NCBI GenBank assembly: GCA_949425635.1
Contig: CASPWD010000003.1
Span: 62,001 to 126,000, forward strand
DNA from: an uncultured Bacilli bacterium
Lineage (GTDB): Bacteria; Bacillota_I; Bacilli_A; RF39; UBA660
Reading direction: 5' to 3'
Length of the DNA: 64,000 nucleotides
Shown: positions 35,965 to 44,437 of the stretch, in pieces
Layout of the letters: every line of letters begins with the position of its first letter
How positions within the stretch are numbered: the first letter of the stretch is position 1
Translations under genes and position numbers: made by a program
Notes under the pieces: generated by a model
What the model was told of the DNA's origin: nothing
What the model saw: only the letters and a program-made list of their open reading frames with translations
Database searches by the model: none

Positions 35965-36720
35965 ATGGAATTTAAAGTTACTAAGAGAGAAATAATGATT
36001 ACTATTGCATTAACTTTATTTTTAATTGGTATTGGATTTTTTATTGCAAGTTCAATTAGAAATAGTATAGATGAATCAAATGATAAATATTATAAATCAT
36101 TAAAGGTAGATAATGATATGGATATGTTTAGTTATGCTTTAAAAACAAATATAGGATATGTATTAGCGTCAGGAATTGTTGAGGGAATAGATGGTGTTTC
36201 CTATGATGGAATTAATGGAAAATATTTTTATATAAAGAAGGTTAAAGAAGAATATACTAAACATACAAGACAAGTAGAACATACAAGAACAGTTCCAGAT
36301 GGTAATGGTGGTACTAAAACAGAAACATATTATACAACAGAAACATACTGGGAATGGGATTATGTGTCTAGTGAAATTAAACACGTAAATCAATTTAAGT
36401 TTTTAAATTCTATATTTGATTATAATACAATTAAATTCAACAATGATAAATATATAGATACTGTAAAGGAAAGTTATTATATTAGATATAAATATTATGC
36501 AATACCAATATCTTTTAATGGTGTGTTGTTTACACATATAGAAAATAATACAATAGTAGATAATGAATTTTATTATAATAGTAGTATTGATGAAGTCATA
36601 AGAAATAGACAAACAAGTGTTACTGGTGCTGTAACTGGATTTTGGTTATTATGGATTATATTAATAGTATTATTAGATTTTGGATATGTGTATTTAGAAA
36701 ATAATTATTTAGAAGATTAG
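35965..36720 (+). CDS. Two-TM membrane protein paired with LemA
   Basis: Hydrophobic segments near residues 9-28 and 213-235 flank a large extracytoplasmic-type domain. The domain has a charged, Thr/Glu-rich insert (KHTRQVEHTRTVPDGNGG) near residue 95. Likely works with the LemA-like protein in the envelope; partner role is inference. Confidence 0.6.
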   Translation: MEFKVTKREIMITIALTLFLIGIGFFIASSIRNSIDESNDKYYKSLKVDNDMDMFSYALKTNIGYVLASGIVEGIDGVSYDGINGKYFYIKKVKEEYTKHTRQVEHTRTVPDGNGGTKTETYYTTETYWEWDYVSSEIKHVNQFKFLNSIFDYNTIKFNNDKYIDTVKESYYIRYKYYAIPISFNGVLFTHIENNTIVDNEFYYNSSIDEVIRNRQTSVTGAVTGFWLLWIILIVLLDFGYVYLENNYLED

Positions 36721-36730
36721 GAGGTATATT

Positions 36731-37132
36731 ATGCACTTAGGAGATATTTATAAAAGGTTGACATCAAACCATTTTGTACTGATACAGGGGTTTGCAACAT
36801 ACATAGATGAAGATAAAAATAAAAAAGAATTAGACGATGATATTTTAGTAGTTATAAGTAATTTAATAGTTGTAGATGGTATGCTTGTTTCTGACCCAGT
36901 GGGTTGTCATATAGGTACTCAAAAAGAAGTAGAGGATAAATATTGTTTATACAAAAGACAGGATGAGATAAATGATATGGAATTAGAACTAATAAGTCTA
37001 AAAGTACAACAACAAAATGAAATAGATGATAGAGAAATTGATGATATGTTTGCTAAACTAGAACCAGAAGTAATAGAAAACTTAAAAAGAGATATAGACG
37101 AGTTAATAAAAGAACATAAGGAGGGTAAGTAA
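36731..37132 (+). CDS. Hypothetical protein, 133 aa
   Basis: AGGAGG before the ATG. Beta-rich first half and a charged helical second half. Overlaps the next ATG (TAATG). Confidence 0.6.
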   Translation: MHLGDIYKRLTSNHFVLIQGFATYIDEDKNKKELDDDILVVISNLIVVDGMLVSDPVGCHIGTQKEVEDKYCLYKRQDEINDMELELISLKVQQQNEIDDREIDDMFAKLEPEVIENLKRDIDELIKEHKEGK

Positions 37133-37377
37133 TGATTATACCTAAAAGAAAAGAAACAGAAAGAGAAACTTTTGACAGATTATTCCATCTAACTGATATG
37201 AAGGACTATGGTATGTTTCCTTCCCTAATGACAGCACAAACAGCAGTAGATGAATTATGTAGGTTCTTTTTAGGAGAAGATTGGTACACAGTCAATCCTA
37301 TAAGTACAGAACAAATTAATACAGAAATTGTATATGAAATAGAAAGAAAATTAAATAGATACAGAAAGGATAGATAA
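37132..37377 (+). CDS. Hypothetical protein, 81 aa
   Basis: Overlaps the previous stop. Short soluble protein with FHLTDMKDYG and an ending of basic residues. Common in phages as an unknown; no function assigned. Confidence 0.6.
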   Translation: MIIPKRKETERETFDRLFHLTDMKDYGMFPSLMTAQTAVDELCRFFLGEDWYTVNPISTEQINTEIVYEIERKLNRYRKDR

Positions 37378-37378
37378 T

Positions 37379-37912
37379 ATGTCAACAACTTATTATATGA
37401 GATTAAAAGATGATAAAGAATTAAATACTATAAGAAAAACAATAAAAGGTACTGAAAGTATAATAAATAAAGCATTAGAAATTATTGCAGAGGATTTATA
37501 TACTAAAGTTACTAATATTACTCAAAATATTATAAATGAAGATAATTTTAATAAGCAATTTTGTAATGCAGCAAGTTGGTATGGTGGTTATCCAGATGAA
37601 CCTGAAGACTATCATTTAAAGAAAGTGTACCTATCAGAAATAGAAGATATTAAAATAGAAATAGGTACATATTCAGGTGGTGGTTTTCATTGGAAGTTAA
37701 ATTCAGTACCAGACGGATATTATGATATTGAACAAATAAATGAAGAAAAATCTTATGATGGTTGGTTGGAATTAAAAGAGTACAGTTTCCCAAGAAGTAA
37801 AGAACAATTTAAAGAATTTATGAAAAAGTATAAAGATAAAGTTGAAATTGTAGATGAATATGGCGAGATTTATACAGTAACCAAATTTTTGAAAAAAGTA
37901 GATGAATACTAA
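37379..37912 (+). CDS. Hypothetical protein, 177 aa
   Basis: ATG one base after the previous stop. Contains a Trp/Gly-rich centre (ASWYGGYPDEPED, GGGFHWKL). Possible binding domain; not recognised. Confidence 0.6.
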   Translation: MSTTYYMRLKDDKELNTIRKTIKGTESIINKALEIIAEDLYTKVTNITQNIINEDNFNKQFCNAASWYGGYPDEPEDYHLKKVYLSEIEDIKIEIGTYSGGGFHWKLNSVPDGYYDIEQINEEKSYDGWLELKEYSFPRSKEQFKEFMKKYKDKVEIVDEYGEIYTVTKFLKKVDEY

Positions 37913-37937
37913 ATCTATGAATATTTAATTTTGTTCT

Positions 37938-37954
37938 GTAAAATATTAATGATG
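37938..37954 (+). promoter_or_regulatory. Class 3 late-type motif (GTAAAATATTAATGATG)
   Basis: Full-length copy of a motif repeated at 38899, 41355, 44408 and 46623. Here it is followed 38 bases later by an early-type promoter. Confidence 0.6.
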
Positions 37955-37991
37955 AAAAAGTTTAGGAAATTTTAAAAATTTTAAAAAATGC

Positions 37992-38020
37992 TTGACATAT
38001 TTTAAAACTTATAGTATTAT
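37992..38020 (+). promoter_or_regulatory. Conserved early-type promoter, copy 4
   Basis: TTGACA, invariant spacer, TATTAT (38015-38020). Drives the acidic protein at 38055. Confidence 0.9.
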
Positions 38021-38054
38021 AAGTATAGATTAAAATTGAATTGGAGGATTTAAT

Positions 38055-38657
38055 ATGGAAAAGAAAGAACAAGAATTAAGAGATTTAATACAAAATTGGT
38101 GTGAGTTAGATGATGATATGAGATACAGAGATGTGGATGATGCAACAGATGAATTTACTGATACATTTATATCATCTGAAGATTTAGAAAATTTTGGTTA
38201 TACAAATGGTGATTATGATGAAATAAGAGAAATAGTATTTGAAGTAGTAGACACATATATTACTGAAAATAGCAATATTTATGAAATGGCAGAAGAATGG
38301 AATGGAAATGGATACACAAATTATTTAGATGAGGGAGAATGGGAAGAAATATTCCATAATGCACCAGAAGTTTATAAAAGTGCTCTAGATGCAAGAGCAG
38401 GATGGGTAAAAGAATCATGGGGAGAAGTACCAGATTTAGTATGGGATGAACTAATGGAAATTATTGATGAGCAATTAGGATTTATCAATTATAATCCAAT
38501 GGCAGTAATAGATAATGTATTAGTAAATGGTTCTTATGGTGACTTTGACGATTTTAAAGATGAAGAAGAATCTGATGAAGATTTTATAGCAAGAGAAGAA
38601 GATAATTGTTATAGAATATTCCCAGAAGAAAGATTTATTATATATACTTTAGGTTAA
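38055..38657 (+). CDS. Very acidic early protein, 200 aa
   Basis: About a third of residues are Asp or Glu and few are Lys or Arg. Pattern has no disordered repeats but regular helix-like spacing, with several Trp. Own early promoter and GGAGG site. Acidic phage early proteins often mimic DNA to block host enzymes (ArdA-like and Ocr-like are known examples); here that is inference from composition only. Confidence 0.6.
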   Translation: MEKKEQELRDLIQNWCELDDDMRYRDVDDATDEFTDTFISSEDLENFGYTNGDYDEIREIVFEVVDTYITENSNIYEMAEEWNGNGYTNYLDEGEWEEIFHNAPEVYKSALDARAGWVKESWGEVPDLVWDELMEIIDEQLGFINYNPMAVIDNVLVNGSYGDFDDFKDEEESDEDFIAREEDNCYRIFPEERFIIYTLG

Positions 38658-38675
38658 TGGAAGGAGGTAATATCA

Positions 38676-38846
38676 ATGAATGAAGAACAATTATTTGAAA
38701 AATTTGTAGATTTTCTAATGAATTTACCAGAGGATTTAGAATTATCTAATATACTAAATGTTATAGAAGATTCATTAGGGCAAATACCACCAACAGAAAA
38801 TATAAGTACAGTAAGAGAATTATTAGATTATTGGGACGTAGTATAA
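38676..38846 (+). CDS. Small acidic protein, 56 aa
   Basis: AAGGAGG 7 bases before ATG 38676. Helical, acidic sequence beginning MNEEQLFEKFVDFL. Followed directly by a strong terminator, so it ends the early unit of 38055. Confidence 0.65.
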   Translation: MNEEQLFEKFVDFLMNLPEDLELSNILNVIEDSLGQIPPTENISTVRELLDYWDVV

Positions 38847-38863
38847 TTAGAGATTGAGATTTA

Positions 38864-38893
38864 AAAGAAACTCAAATAGGAGTTTCTTTTTTT
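38864..38893 (+). terminator. Rho-independent terminator
   Basis: AAAGAAACTC / GAGTTTCTTT with a 6-base loop and seven Ts. Confidence 0.9.
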
Positions 38894-38898
38894 GTTCT

Positions 38899-38913
38899 GT
38901 AAAATATTAATGA
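38899..38913 (+). promoter_or_regulatory. Class 3 late-type motif (GTAAAATATTAATGA)
   Basis: Placed between a terminator and the lysis genes, so likely the start signal of the lysis transcript. Confidence 0.6.
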
Positions 38914-38939
38914 GATATTCTATGAGGAGGTAGAAGAAT

Positions 38940-39089
38940 ATGGAAGAAAAGAATTGGTTAGAACCTAATGAGATTATTGAGTACAATGAGGAATTGGGAC
39001 AACAATGTATGAATGACCCTGCTAATGATTGGTCTGAAAAGATTGAAGATGGCATTGGTGTTGAAAGTGAAGAAGAAGCACAAGGTTAA
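38940..39089 (+). CDS. Small acidic protein, 49 aa
   Basis: GAGGAGG before ATG 38940. First gene of the lysis unit. Acidic, no membrane segment, unknown. Confidence 0.6.
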   Translation: MEEKNWLEPNEIIEYNEELGQQCMNDPANDWSEKIEDGIGVESEEEAQG

Positions 39090-39114
39090 TCAATAACAAA
39101 GGTGGTAATCTACA

Positions 39115-39381
39115 ATGAGGTTAAGTAATGATGTTGAGTTTGAAATTCATAAAACATGGTATCAAAAAACTAAAGTACAGGAAGATGGTATTACACACAT
39201 TGTTGATACAGAACATACCTATCCAGCTTATCAATTTGGAATGGCAAAGAATTATTTAGATATAGGAGATAGGTCAGAGGTTGTTAGAATGATAATAAAT
39301 GATTTACAAACTACAATTCAAGAACTTACAAAGGTTTTAGAAAAAGAAAAAAGTAAAGGTGAGAAAGAGGAGGAAAAGTAA
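39115..39381 (+). CDS. Hypothetical protein, 88 aa
   Basis: ATG after AAAGGTGG. Ends in a Lys/Glu-rich helix. Sits just upstream of the endolysin, whose ATG follows its stop by one base. Unknown. Confidence 0.6.
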   Translation: MRLSNDVEFEIHKTWYQKTKVQEDGITHIVDTEHTYPAYQFGMAKNYLDIGDRSEVVRMIINDLQTTIQELTKVLEKEKSKGEKEEEK

Positions 39382-39382
39382 A

Positions 39383-40564
39383 ATGGAAATAGTAAAAATG
39401 TTATGCCCATCAAGTAAATATTGGTGTAAAGCACCCTATGAAATGAATCCACAAGGAATCACCATTCATAATACAGCTAATGATGCTTCTGCAAAAAATG
39501 AAGTATCATATATGATTACAAATAATAATAAAGTATCATACCACTGGGCAGTAGATGATGTAAGAGCTGTTCAAGCAATAGAACATAATAGAAATGCTTG
39601 GCATGCTGGTGATGGTGGTGGATTTGGAAATAGACAAACAATAGGAATAGAAATATGTTATAGTAAATCAGGAGGAGCAAGATTTGAAGCAGCCGAAAGA
39701 AATGCTGCTGAATTAACTGCAAGAATTATGCTTCAATATGGATGGGGTGTAGATACAATAGGAACAAAAGTTGTAAATACACATCAAAGTAGAAGTGGTA
39801 AATATTGTCCTCATAGAACACTTGATATGGGACTAGAAAGATTTTGGAATATAGTTAGACAAAAGTATGCAGAATTATCTGGTACATCTGTTGCACCTAT
39901 ACCAACACCAGCTCCTGCTCCAGCAGTAAATGGTGACAGTTATTTAGTACAAATAACAACAAGAGCATTAAATATTAGGAGTGGAGCTGGAACAGGAAAT
40001 GCGATAACAGGTTGTATAAGAGATAGAGGTGTTTATACAATAGTTGAAACTCAAGGTAATTGGGGTAGACTAAAATCTGGAACAGGGTGGATTTGTTTAG
40101 ATTTTACAAAGAGAGTTGGTGGAAGTTCAACACCATCTGCACCAACACAACCTAAAGGACACTATGTAGGTGAAAATGTTTCAATAAATGGTGTATTCAC
40201 ATCATCAATGTCAACAAAGAAATTAAATCCAGCTGTTAAATCAGGTACTATTACAAAAATAGTAAATGGTGCAAATAATCCATATCTATTAAACAATGGT
40301 AATATTGGATGGGTAAATGATAGTTGTATTGTAGGTGGAAATTCAGCACCAACACCTCAACCATCAGCACCTGCAGGATTTAGTAAAGGACAAAGAGTAA
40401 CATTAAAGACATCAGCAGGTAGATATTGTACAGGACAAACAATTCCAAGTTCAATCAAGGGAAAATCTTATACTATAATGCAAGTAGGAAGTGGTAATAC
40501 ACATCCAGATGGAATACTATTAAAAGAGATTATGTCTTGGGTATATAAGAAAGATGTTCAATAA
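39383..40564 (+). CDS. Endolysin: N-acetylmuramoyl-L-alanine amidase with SH3-like repeats
   Basis: Start ATG 39383 behind GAGGAGG. Residues ~1-165 are an Amidase_2 (T7 lysozyme-like) Zn amidase: ITIHNTA (His), later AWHAG and THQSRSGKYCPH (His/Cys ligands). A Pro/Ala linker (about 171-185) leads to one SH3-type wall-binding domain (about 188-250) and two further related repeats (about 257-320, 332-393). 393 aa. Cleaves host peptidoglycan at lysis, with the holin at 40932. Confidence 0.9.
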   Translation: MEIVKMLCPSSKYWCKAPYEMNPQGITIHNTANDASAKNEVSYMITNNNKVSYHWAVDDVRAVQAIEHNRNAWHAGDGGGFGNRQTIGIEICYSKSGGARFEAAERNAAELTARIMLQYGWGVDTIGTKVVNTHQSRSGKYCPHRTLDMGLERFWNIVRQKYAELSGTSVAPIPTPAPAPAVNGDSYLVQITTRALNIRSGAGTGNAITGCIRDRGVYTIVETQGNWGRLKSGTGWICLDFTKRVGGSSTPSAPTQPKGHYVGENVSINGVFTSSMSTKKLNPAVKSGTITKIVNGANNPYLLNNGNIGWVNDSCIVGGNSAPTPQPSAPAGFSKGQRVTLKTSAGRYCTGQTIPSSIKGKSYTIMQVGSGNTHPDGILLKEIMSWVYKKDVQ

Positions 40565-40593
40565 TCATATTTAGAGAGGTAGGAAATATAATT

Positions 40594-40926
40594 ATGAAAC
40601 AAGCAAGTGTACCAGTATATATTAGATTTGGCGAAATACCTGAAAATGGTAAAAGTAAAATCCATTTGGGGGATGAAATTGTAGGTGAGGAAGCTGGGGT
40701 ATCTGTATATGAAGCAATTTATGCCGATGGATACTACTACCCTAAGCTTCCAGATAATCCTAATAGTAGTACATTGTTAGATTATTTTGAATTTTTAATG
40801 TATTCAAATTCAAGGGTATATCTAGTAATAGGAGATAGAATAAGATTAAATGGGCATGATAATGAACCCTTATTGGGAAATGTAAAGGTTATTAAAGAAA
40901 TAACAAGTTATTTTAATAGGAGGTAG
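40594..40926 (+). CDS. Hypothetical protein in lysis cassette, 110 aa
   Basis: GAGAGGTAGG before the ATG. Beta-rich, soluble, no motif. Between endolysin and holin, so possibly lysis-related. Confidence 0.6.
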   Translation: MKQASVPVYIRFGEIPENGKSKIHLGDEIVGEEAGVSVYEAIYADGYYYPKLPDNPNSSTLLDYFEFLMYSNSRVYLVIGDRIRLNGHDNEPLLGNVKVIKEITSYFNRR

Positions 40927-40931
40927 TTTAT

Positions 40932-41300
40932 ATGGAACAAGTAAATCAAATCATAACAGCTTTAATGCCTTATGTAGTTACAATAGTTACAGCTATTGCA
41001 GGTTATGTAGCATTAAAGATAAAAAATAAATTTGAAGAAAAAATCAATACAGATACTAAAAAAGAAGTTGTGGAAGCAACAGTTAAGTATGTACAACAAG
41101 TGTATGAAGCATTAGATGGAAAAGAGAAATTACAAAAAGCTCTTGAAACATCTGTTGAATGGTTAGAAGAAAAAGGAATAACTATTACAGAAGCAGAAGC
41201 AACAATTTTAATAGAAGCTGCAATAAAAGGATTTAAAGCAAGCTGGTACACACCAGTAACACCTGAATTAGAAGAAGCTAAAACAGAAGAAACAAAATAA
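40932..41300 (+). CDS. Holin, LLH family
   Basis: One N-terminal membrane segment (about residues 7-26: LMPYVVTIVTAIAGYVAL) followed by a charged helical domain with KIKNKFEEKI, KYVQQVYEAL and an acidic tail. This matches phage LL-H-type holins in length (122 aa) and layout. Forms membrane holes to release the endolysin. Confidence 0.8.
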   Translation: MEQVNQIITALMPYVVTIVTAIAGYVALKIKNKFEEKINTDTKKEVVEATVKYVQQVYEALDGKEKLQKALETSVEWLEEKGITITEAEATILIEAAIKGFKASWYTPVTPELEEAKTEETK

Positions 41301-41311
41301 TTTGTAGAATT

Positions 41312-41350
41312 GTGGTATTACTTTCAAAAGATTGTAATACCACTTTTGTT
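41312..41350 (+). terminator. Rho-independent terminator
   Basis: GTGGTATTAC / GTAATACCAC perfect stem, 12-base loop, then TTTTGTT. Closes the lysis unit. Confidence 0.85.
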
Positions 41351-41354
41351 ATTG

Positions 41355-41371
41355 GTAAAATATTAATGATG
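41355..41371 (+). promoter_or_regulatory. Class 3 late-type motif (GTAAAATATTAATGATG)
   Basis: Just after the lysis terminator and 88 bases before the head-precursor ATG. Confidence 0.6.
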
Positions 41372-41398
41372 ATAGTTTTAAATATTTTATAAAATTGC

Positions 41399-41427
41399 TT
41401 GACATATTTTAAAACTTGTATTATAAT
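41399..41427 (+). promoter_or_regulatory. Conserved early-type promoter, copy 5
   Basis: TTGACA (41399-41404), TATTTTAAAACTTGTAT spacer, TATAAT (41422-41427). Unusual because it precedes a virion gene; a class 3 motif lies 28 bases upstream, so this gene may be expressed both early and late. Confidence 0.85.
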
Positions 41428-41458
41428 ACATAGTATATTAAGATTAGGAGGATTTGAA

Positions 41459-43978
41459 ATGGATGTAGGAAACGGAAAATCATTACATGAACTTATGGCT
41501 CAAATGTTAGGAAAAACACAAAAAGTAGAAGAAGATAATGTAATAGGAAAACAAGATACAGAAATAAAAATAGATAAAAATGTTAAAGATGCAAACCAAG
41601 AAGCAATAGATACTGCAAATATAATTAAATCTGCACCAACAAGAGAAGACCCAAATAAACCAGAAACAGAGAAAGATGAGGAAAATGTTGATGGAATTGC
41701 AGATGGAATATTAGTAGTAACAGACCCTGAAATAACAAGTGAGGAATTTGAAGAAGTAGCTGACGAATTACAGGGTATAGTTGATAATACAGATGTAGGA
41801 GAATTACCATTTACAGATAAATATGAGGGAGATTATATTTTATCATGCCCTATATGTGGAGGAACATTTGTAAATGATACATTATTAGATAGTGGAGAAG
41901 ATACATGCCCTATATGTTGTAAAGTACCAGATAGTTTTGTTGTGAATGGTAGAGTTGAAAATACAAATGCTGTGACAGATAAAGAAGAAGTACAGGATAA
42001 TATAGAACACGAAGAAAATCTTGAAGAACCAGAAGATATAGAAAATCAAGAAAGTTTAGAAGAACCTGAAATGGTTGAAGATGAGGAGGAAAATCCATTG
42101 AGAAAAGAAAGTAAACAAATAGAAGGAAAGAAACTACAAGAAGATGCTTATGGTGACTATGTAGAAAATGAAAAATCATTAGCAAAAGATTATAGTGAAA
42201 GAGTAAAGAAAAATATACCACAAGAGGCTAGAGATGCTTTCAAAGATTTAAAAGATATGTTAGATGAAGGAGATAATAAAACATTAGTTGATGGTTTCTA
42301 TTTTCCAAAGAAAGCTGTTGATATTTTAAATAATTCTGATAAATCTCATCATCTAAATTCATATATGGATTTAACTATATCTAATATTTTAAATCTAATA
42401 GAAGATAATAATACTATTGAAGAAGCAATAGATGAACTATTTAATGATTATAAAGCTGATAGTGCATTTAGTTGGGCTGATAACTTTGTTACAGTGTTAA
42501 GTAAAGTAGATACAAGTTATGTAGAAGATGATGAATTATATGAGTATGATGACGAAGAAGAATTTGAAGAAAGTAAAAAATTGACAGAAGGAGATACCTA
42601 TGATAAAGGTATATTTTATGAAATAGAACAAGCACTTGAAGATGCAGGTTTGAATCCTTCAAGATTTACAGATGATGGTGTTTTGACAAGAAATATAGGA
42701 TGGACAGTAACATCATCTGAAACAGGTGAAAGTCAACAAATAACATGTGATGGTAGTTGGTATAATGAAGAACTTGAAGAGAGTAAAAAAGTTGAAGGTG
42801 ACTTATCTAAAGACTTATATGGAAATGAGGCAGACAGAAGAATAAATAATAGATTACAAAATTTAGATATTTATTTAGAAGAATTACAAGATGCAATAAA
42901 AGATAATGATGAAGATTTAATAACTGCTAATAAATCAAAAATAATGGGAAATATAGGATACTTAATACCAGCATTAAATATAAAAGGTGGTTCAAAAGGT
43001 TTAGTAGAATATATTAAAAATACTGATTTCGATTTTGAGAATAGATTTAAAGAAACAATAAATATACTAGAAGATGTGGCAGGTGAATATAGAAAAGAAT
43101 ATGAAGAAAATAAGAAAATAACAGAAAATTTAGAAGAACCAAATTATAAAGATATGTCAACAGAAGATTTAGATGCATATATGACAGATATAATTAATAA
43201 AAGAGAAGGAACAGAAGATAATACAGAAGTAGCTGATTATTTAGACCAGTTATATATGGATGTTGATAATGAAATTCAGAGAAGAAAAGAAACAGAAAGT
43301 AAAAAGATAGTTGAAGGAACAAAAGTATGGAGTTCTGAAAGTGAGTATGTTGACCAGAATGACCCTGACTTTAAAGAGTGGTTAGCGGAGTTTCATGATG
43401 TAAATGCAGAAGCACAAGAAGAAGCAGAAAATTTAGGAATAGACCCAAATAACCAAGAAGAGATGGACAATATTTATGATGGCTTAATTCAAGACTATTT
43501 AGAAATGTACAATGAAAATGATAATGAAGCAATATCAGAAGATTGGAACGAGAATATACTACCTATGATAGAAAGACAATTAGATGATAATGATTTAGTT
43601 ATAATGTTAGGTACAGCACAAACTTGGAGAGGAACTGGTAATGCAGGAAAAGTATTAAGAGGAATGGACGATTTTAAATCATTAGTTGCAGATTATGATA
43701 TAATAGAGTTTGAAACAAGTGATGACGAAAGTCTATCAATAAATTTAATACATCATGATGGTACTCATAGAATGGCATTATATACATTTAATGGAGATGT
43801 TGAGGGAATTTATAATAAGCTAATTGAATTAGGTGTAAATGAATTTACTGGTGATGATTATGAGGACTTTGATGATGCATATTCATATTATGATGCAGGT
43901 GACTTCATAGATTATATGTTAGATGGACATCAAGCAGAATTACAAGAATTTTTAATTCCAATAAGATGGGATATATAA
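41459..43978 (+). CDS. Modular virion precursor with prohead-protease-like sites, 839 aa
   Basis: Start ATG 41459 after AGGAGG. Acidic N-terminal region with a Zn ribbon (CPICG, CPIC, about residues 130-155). Then modules separated by SKK- or NKK-type motifs: KQIE222-G, KKLQE228-D, SKKLTE377-G, SKKVE446-G, NKKITE556-N, SKKIVE619-G. The last module (about 620-839) is acidic and mixed alpha/beta. T4 gp21 cleaves after Glu in [L/I]-x-E, so this is probably a head-packaged polyprotein cut during maturation. No known enzyme seen. Confidence 0.6.
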   Translation: MDVGNGKSLHELMAQMLGKTQKVEEDNVIGKQDTEIKIDKNVKDANQEAIDTANIIKSAPTREDPNKPETEKDEENVDGIADGILVVTDPEITSEEFEEVADELQGIVDNTDVGELPFTDKYEGDYILSCPICGGTFVNDTLLDSGEDTCPICCKVPDSFVVNGRVENTNAVTDKEEVQDNIEHEENLEEPEDIENQESLEEPEMVEDEEENPLRKESKQIEGKKLQEDAYGDYVENEKSLAKDYSERVKKNIPQEARDAFKDLKDMLDEGDNKTLVDGFYFPKKAVDILNNSDKSHHLNSYMDLTISNILNLIEDNNTIEEAIDELFNDYKADSAFSWADNFVTVLSKVDTSYVEDDELYEYDDEEEFEESKKLTEGDTYDKGIFYEIEQALEDAGLNPSRFTDDGVLTRNIGWTVTSSETGESQQITCDGSWYNEELEESKKVEGDLSKDLYGNEADRRINNRLQNLDIYLEELQDAIKDNDEDLITANKSKIMGNIGYLIPALNIKGGSKGLVEYIKNTDFDFENRFKETINILEDVAGEYRKEYEENKKITENLEEPNYKDMSTEDLDAYMTDIINKREGTEDNTEVADYLDQLYMDVDNEIQRRKETESKKIVEGTKVWSSESEYVDQNDPDFKEWLAEFHDVNAEAQEEAENLGIDPNNQEEMDNIYDGLIQDYLEMYNENDNEAISEDWNENILPMIERQLDDNDLVIMLGTAQTWRGTGNAGKVLRGMDDFKSLVADYDIIEFETSDDESLSINLIHHDGTHRMALYTFNGDVEGIYNKLIELGVNEFTGDDYEDFDDAYSYYDAGDFIDYMLDGHQAELQEFLIPIRWDI

Positions 43979-43989
43979 GATGTTATAAT
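43977..43989 (+). promoter_or_regulatory. Class 2 motif (AAGATGTTATAAT)
   Basis: Perfect copy overlapping the stop of the head precursor, upstream of a leader-peptide region. Confidence 0.55.
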
Positions 43990-44006
43990 ATTAAGAGGTG
44001 ATAATA

Positions 44007-44033
44007 ATGTTAAAAAGAATGAGTGTTTTCTAG
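44007..44033 (+). CDS. Eight-codon leader peptide ORF (MLKRMSVF)
   Basis: ATG 44007 preceded by AAGAGGTG (43993-44000) at ideal spacing; stop TAG 44031-44033 overlaps the first base of the following hairpin. Its size and position suit translational attenuation. Confidence 0.45.
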   Translation: MLKRMSVF

Positions 44034-44066
44034 GCAGGTTATTGAAACCCTGCCAGAAAGCAGGTG
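44033..44066 (+). promoter_or_regulatory. Alternative-stem translational attenuator
   Basis: GGCAGG (44033-44038) pairs with CCTGCC (44049-44054); the same CCTGC can instead pair with GCAGG (44060-44064), which holds the ribosome site (AGGTG) of the next gene. These exclusive pairings after a leader ORF resemble ermC-type control. Unusually GC-rich for this genome. Confidence 0.5.
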
Positions 44067-44072
44067 ACAGAT

Positions 44073-44375
44073 ATGTCTAGGAGTTATAGGAAATTTCCTG
44101 GAAGAAAGTTCAACTCTCCAGGAATGAAAAACATTGCAAATAGGAAAGTAAGACGATATAAAGGTGAAATTGCAAATGGAAAAGGCTACAAGAAATTATT
44201 TGATAGTTGGGATATATGTGATTTTAGCTGGTATCAACCAAGAGAAGATGCTATAGCAAGTTGGTATAAAGACCAAGCAGAAATAGCTAATGGTGTAAAT
44301 AGTTGGAAGGTAAAATATCAAAATACTTTAGACGAAGAGTTAGCGATGTGGAAAAAAGATTATTATTGCAAATAA
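44073..44375 (+). CDS. Small basic virion-region protein, 100 aa
   Basis: ATG 44073 with AGGTG 6 bases upstream. Arg/Lys-rich N-terminus (SYRKFPGRKF, NRKVRRYKG) and Trp/Tyr-rich middle. Common small phage protein upstream of terminases, function unknown; DNA binding is plausible. Probably controlled by the attenuator just upstream. Confidence 0.65.
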   Translation: MSRSYRKFPGRKFNSPGMKNIANRKVRRYKGEIANGKGYKKLFDSWDICDFSWYQPREDAIASWYKDQAEIANGVNSWKVKYQNTLDEELAMWKKDYYCK

Positions 44376-44400
44376 AGAAGGGTAACTAATACCCTTCTTT
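44374..44400 (+). terminator. Rho-independent terminator
   Basis: AAAGAAGGGTA / TACCCTTCTTT stem with a 5-base loop, then AATTTT. Confidence 0.85.
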
Positions 44401-44407
44401 AATTTTG

Positions 44408-44420
44408 GTAAAATATTAAT
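44408..44420 (+). promoter_or_regulatory. Class 3 late-type motif (GTAAAATATTAAT)
   Basis: Between the terminator and the terminase gene; followed at once by the AGGGAGG ribosome site. Confidence 0.6.
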
Positions 44421-44437
44421 AGGGAGGTAGGTATTTT

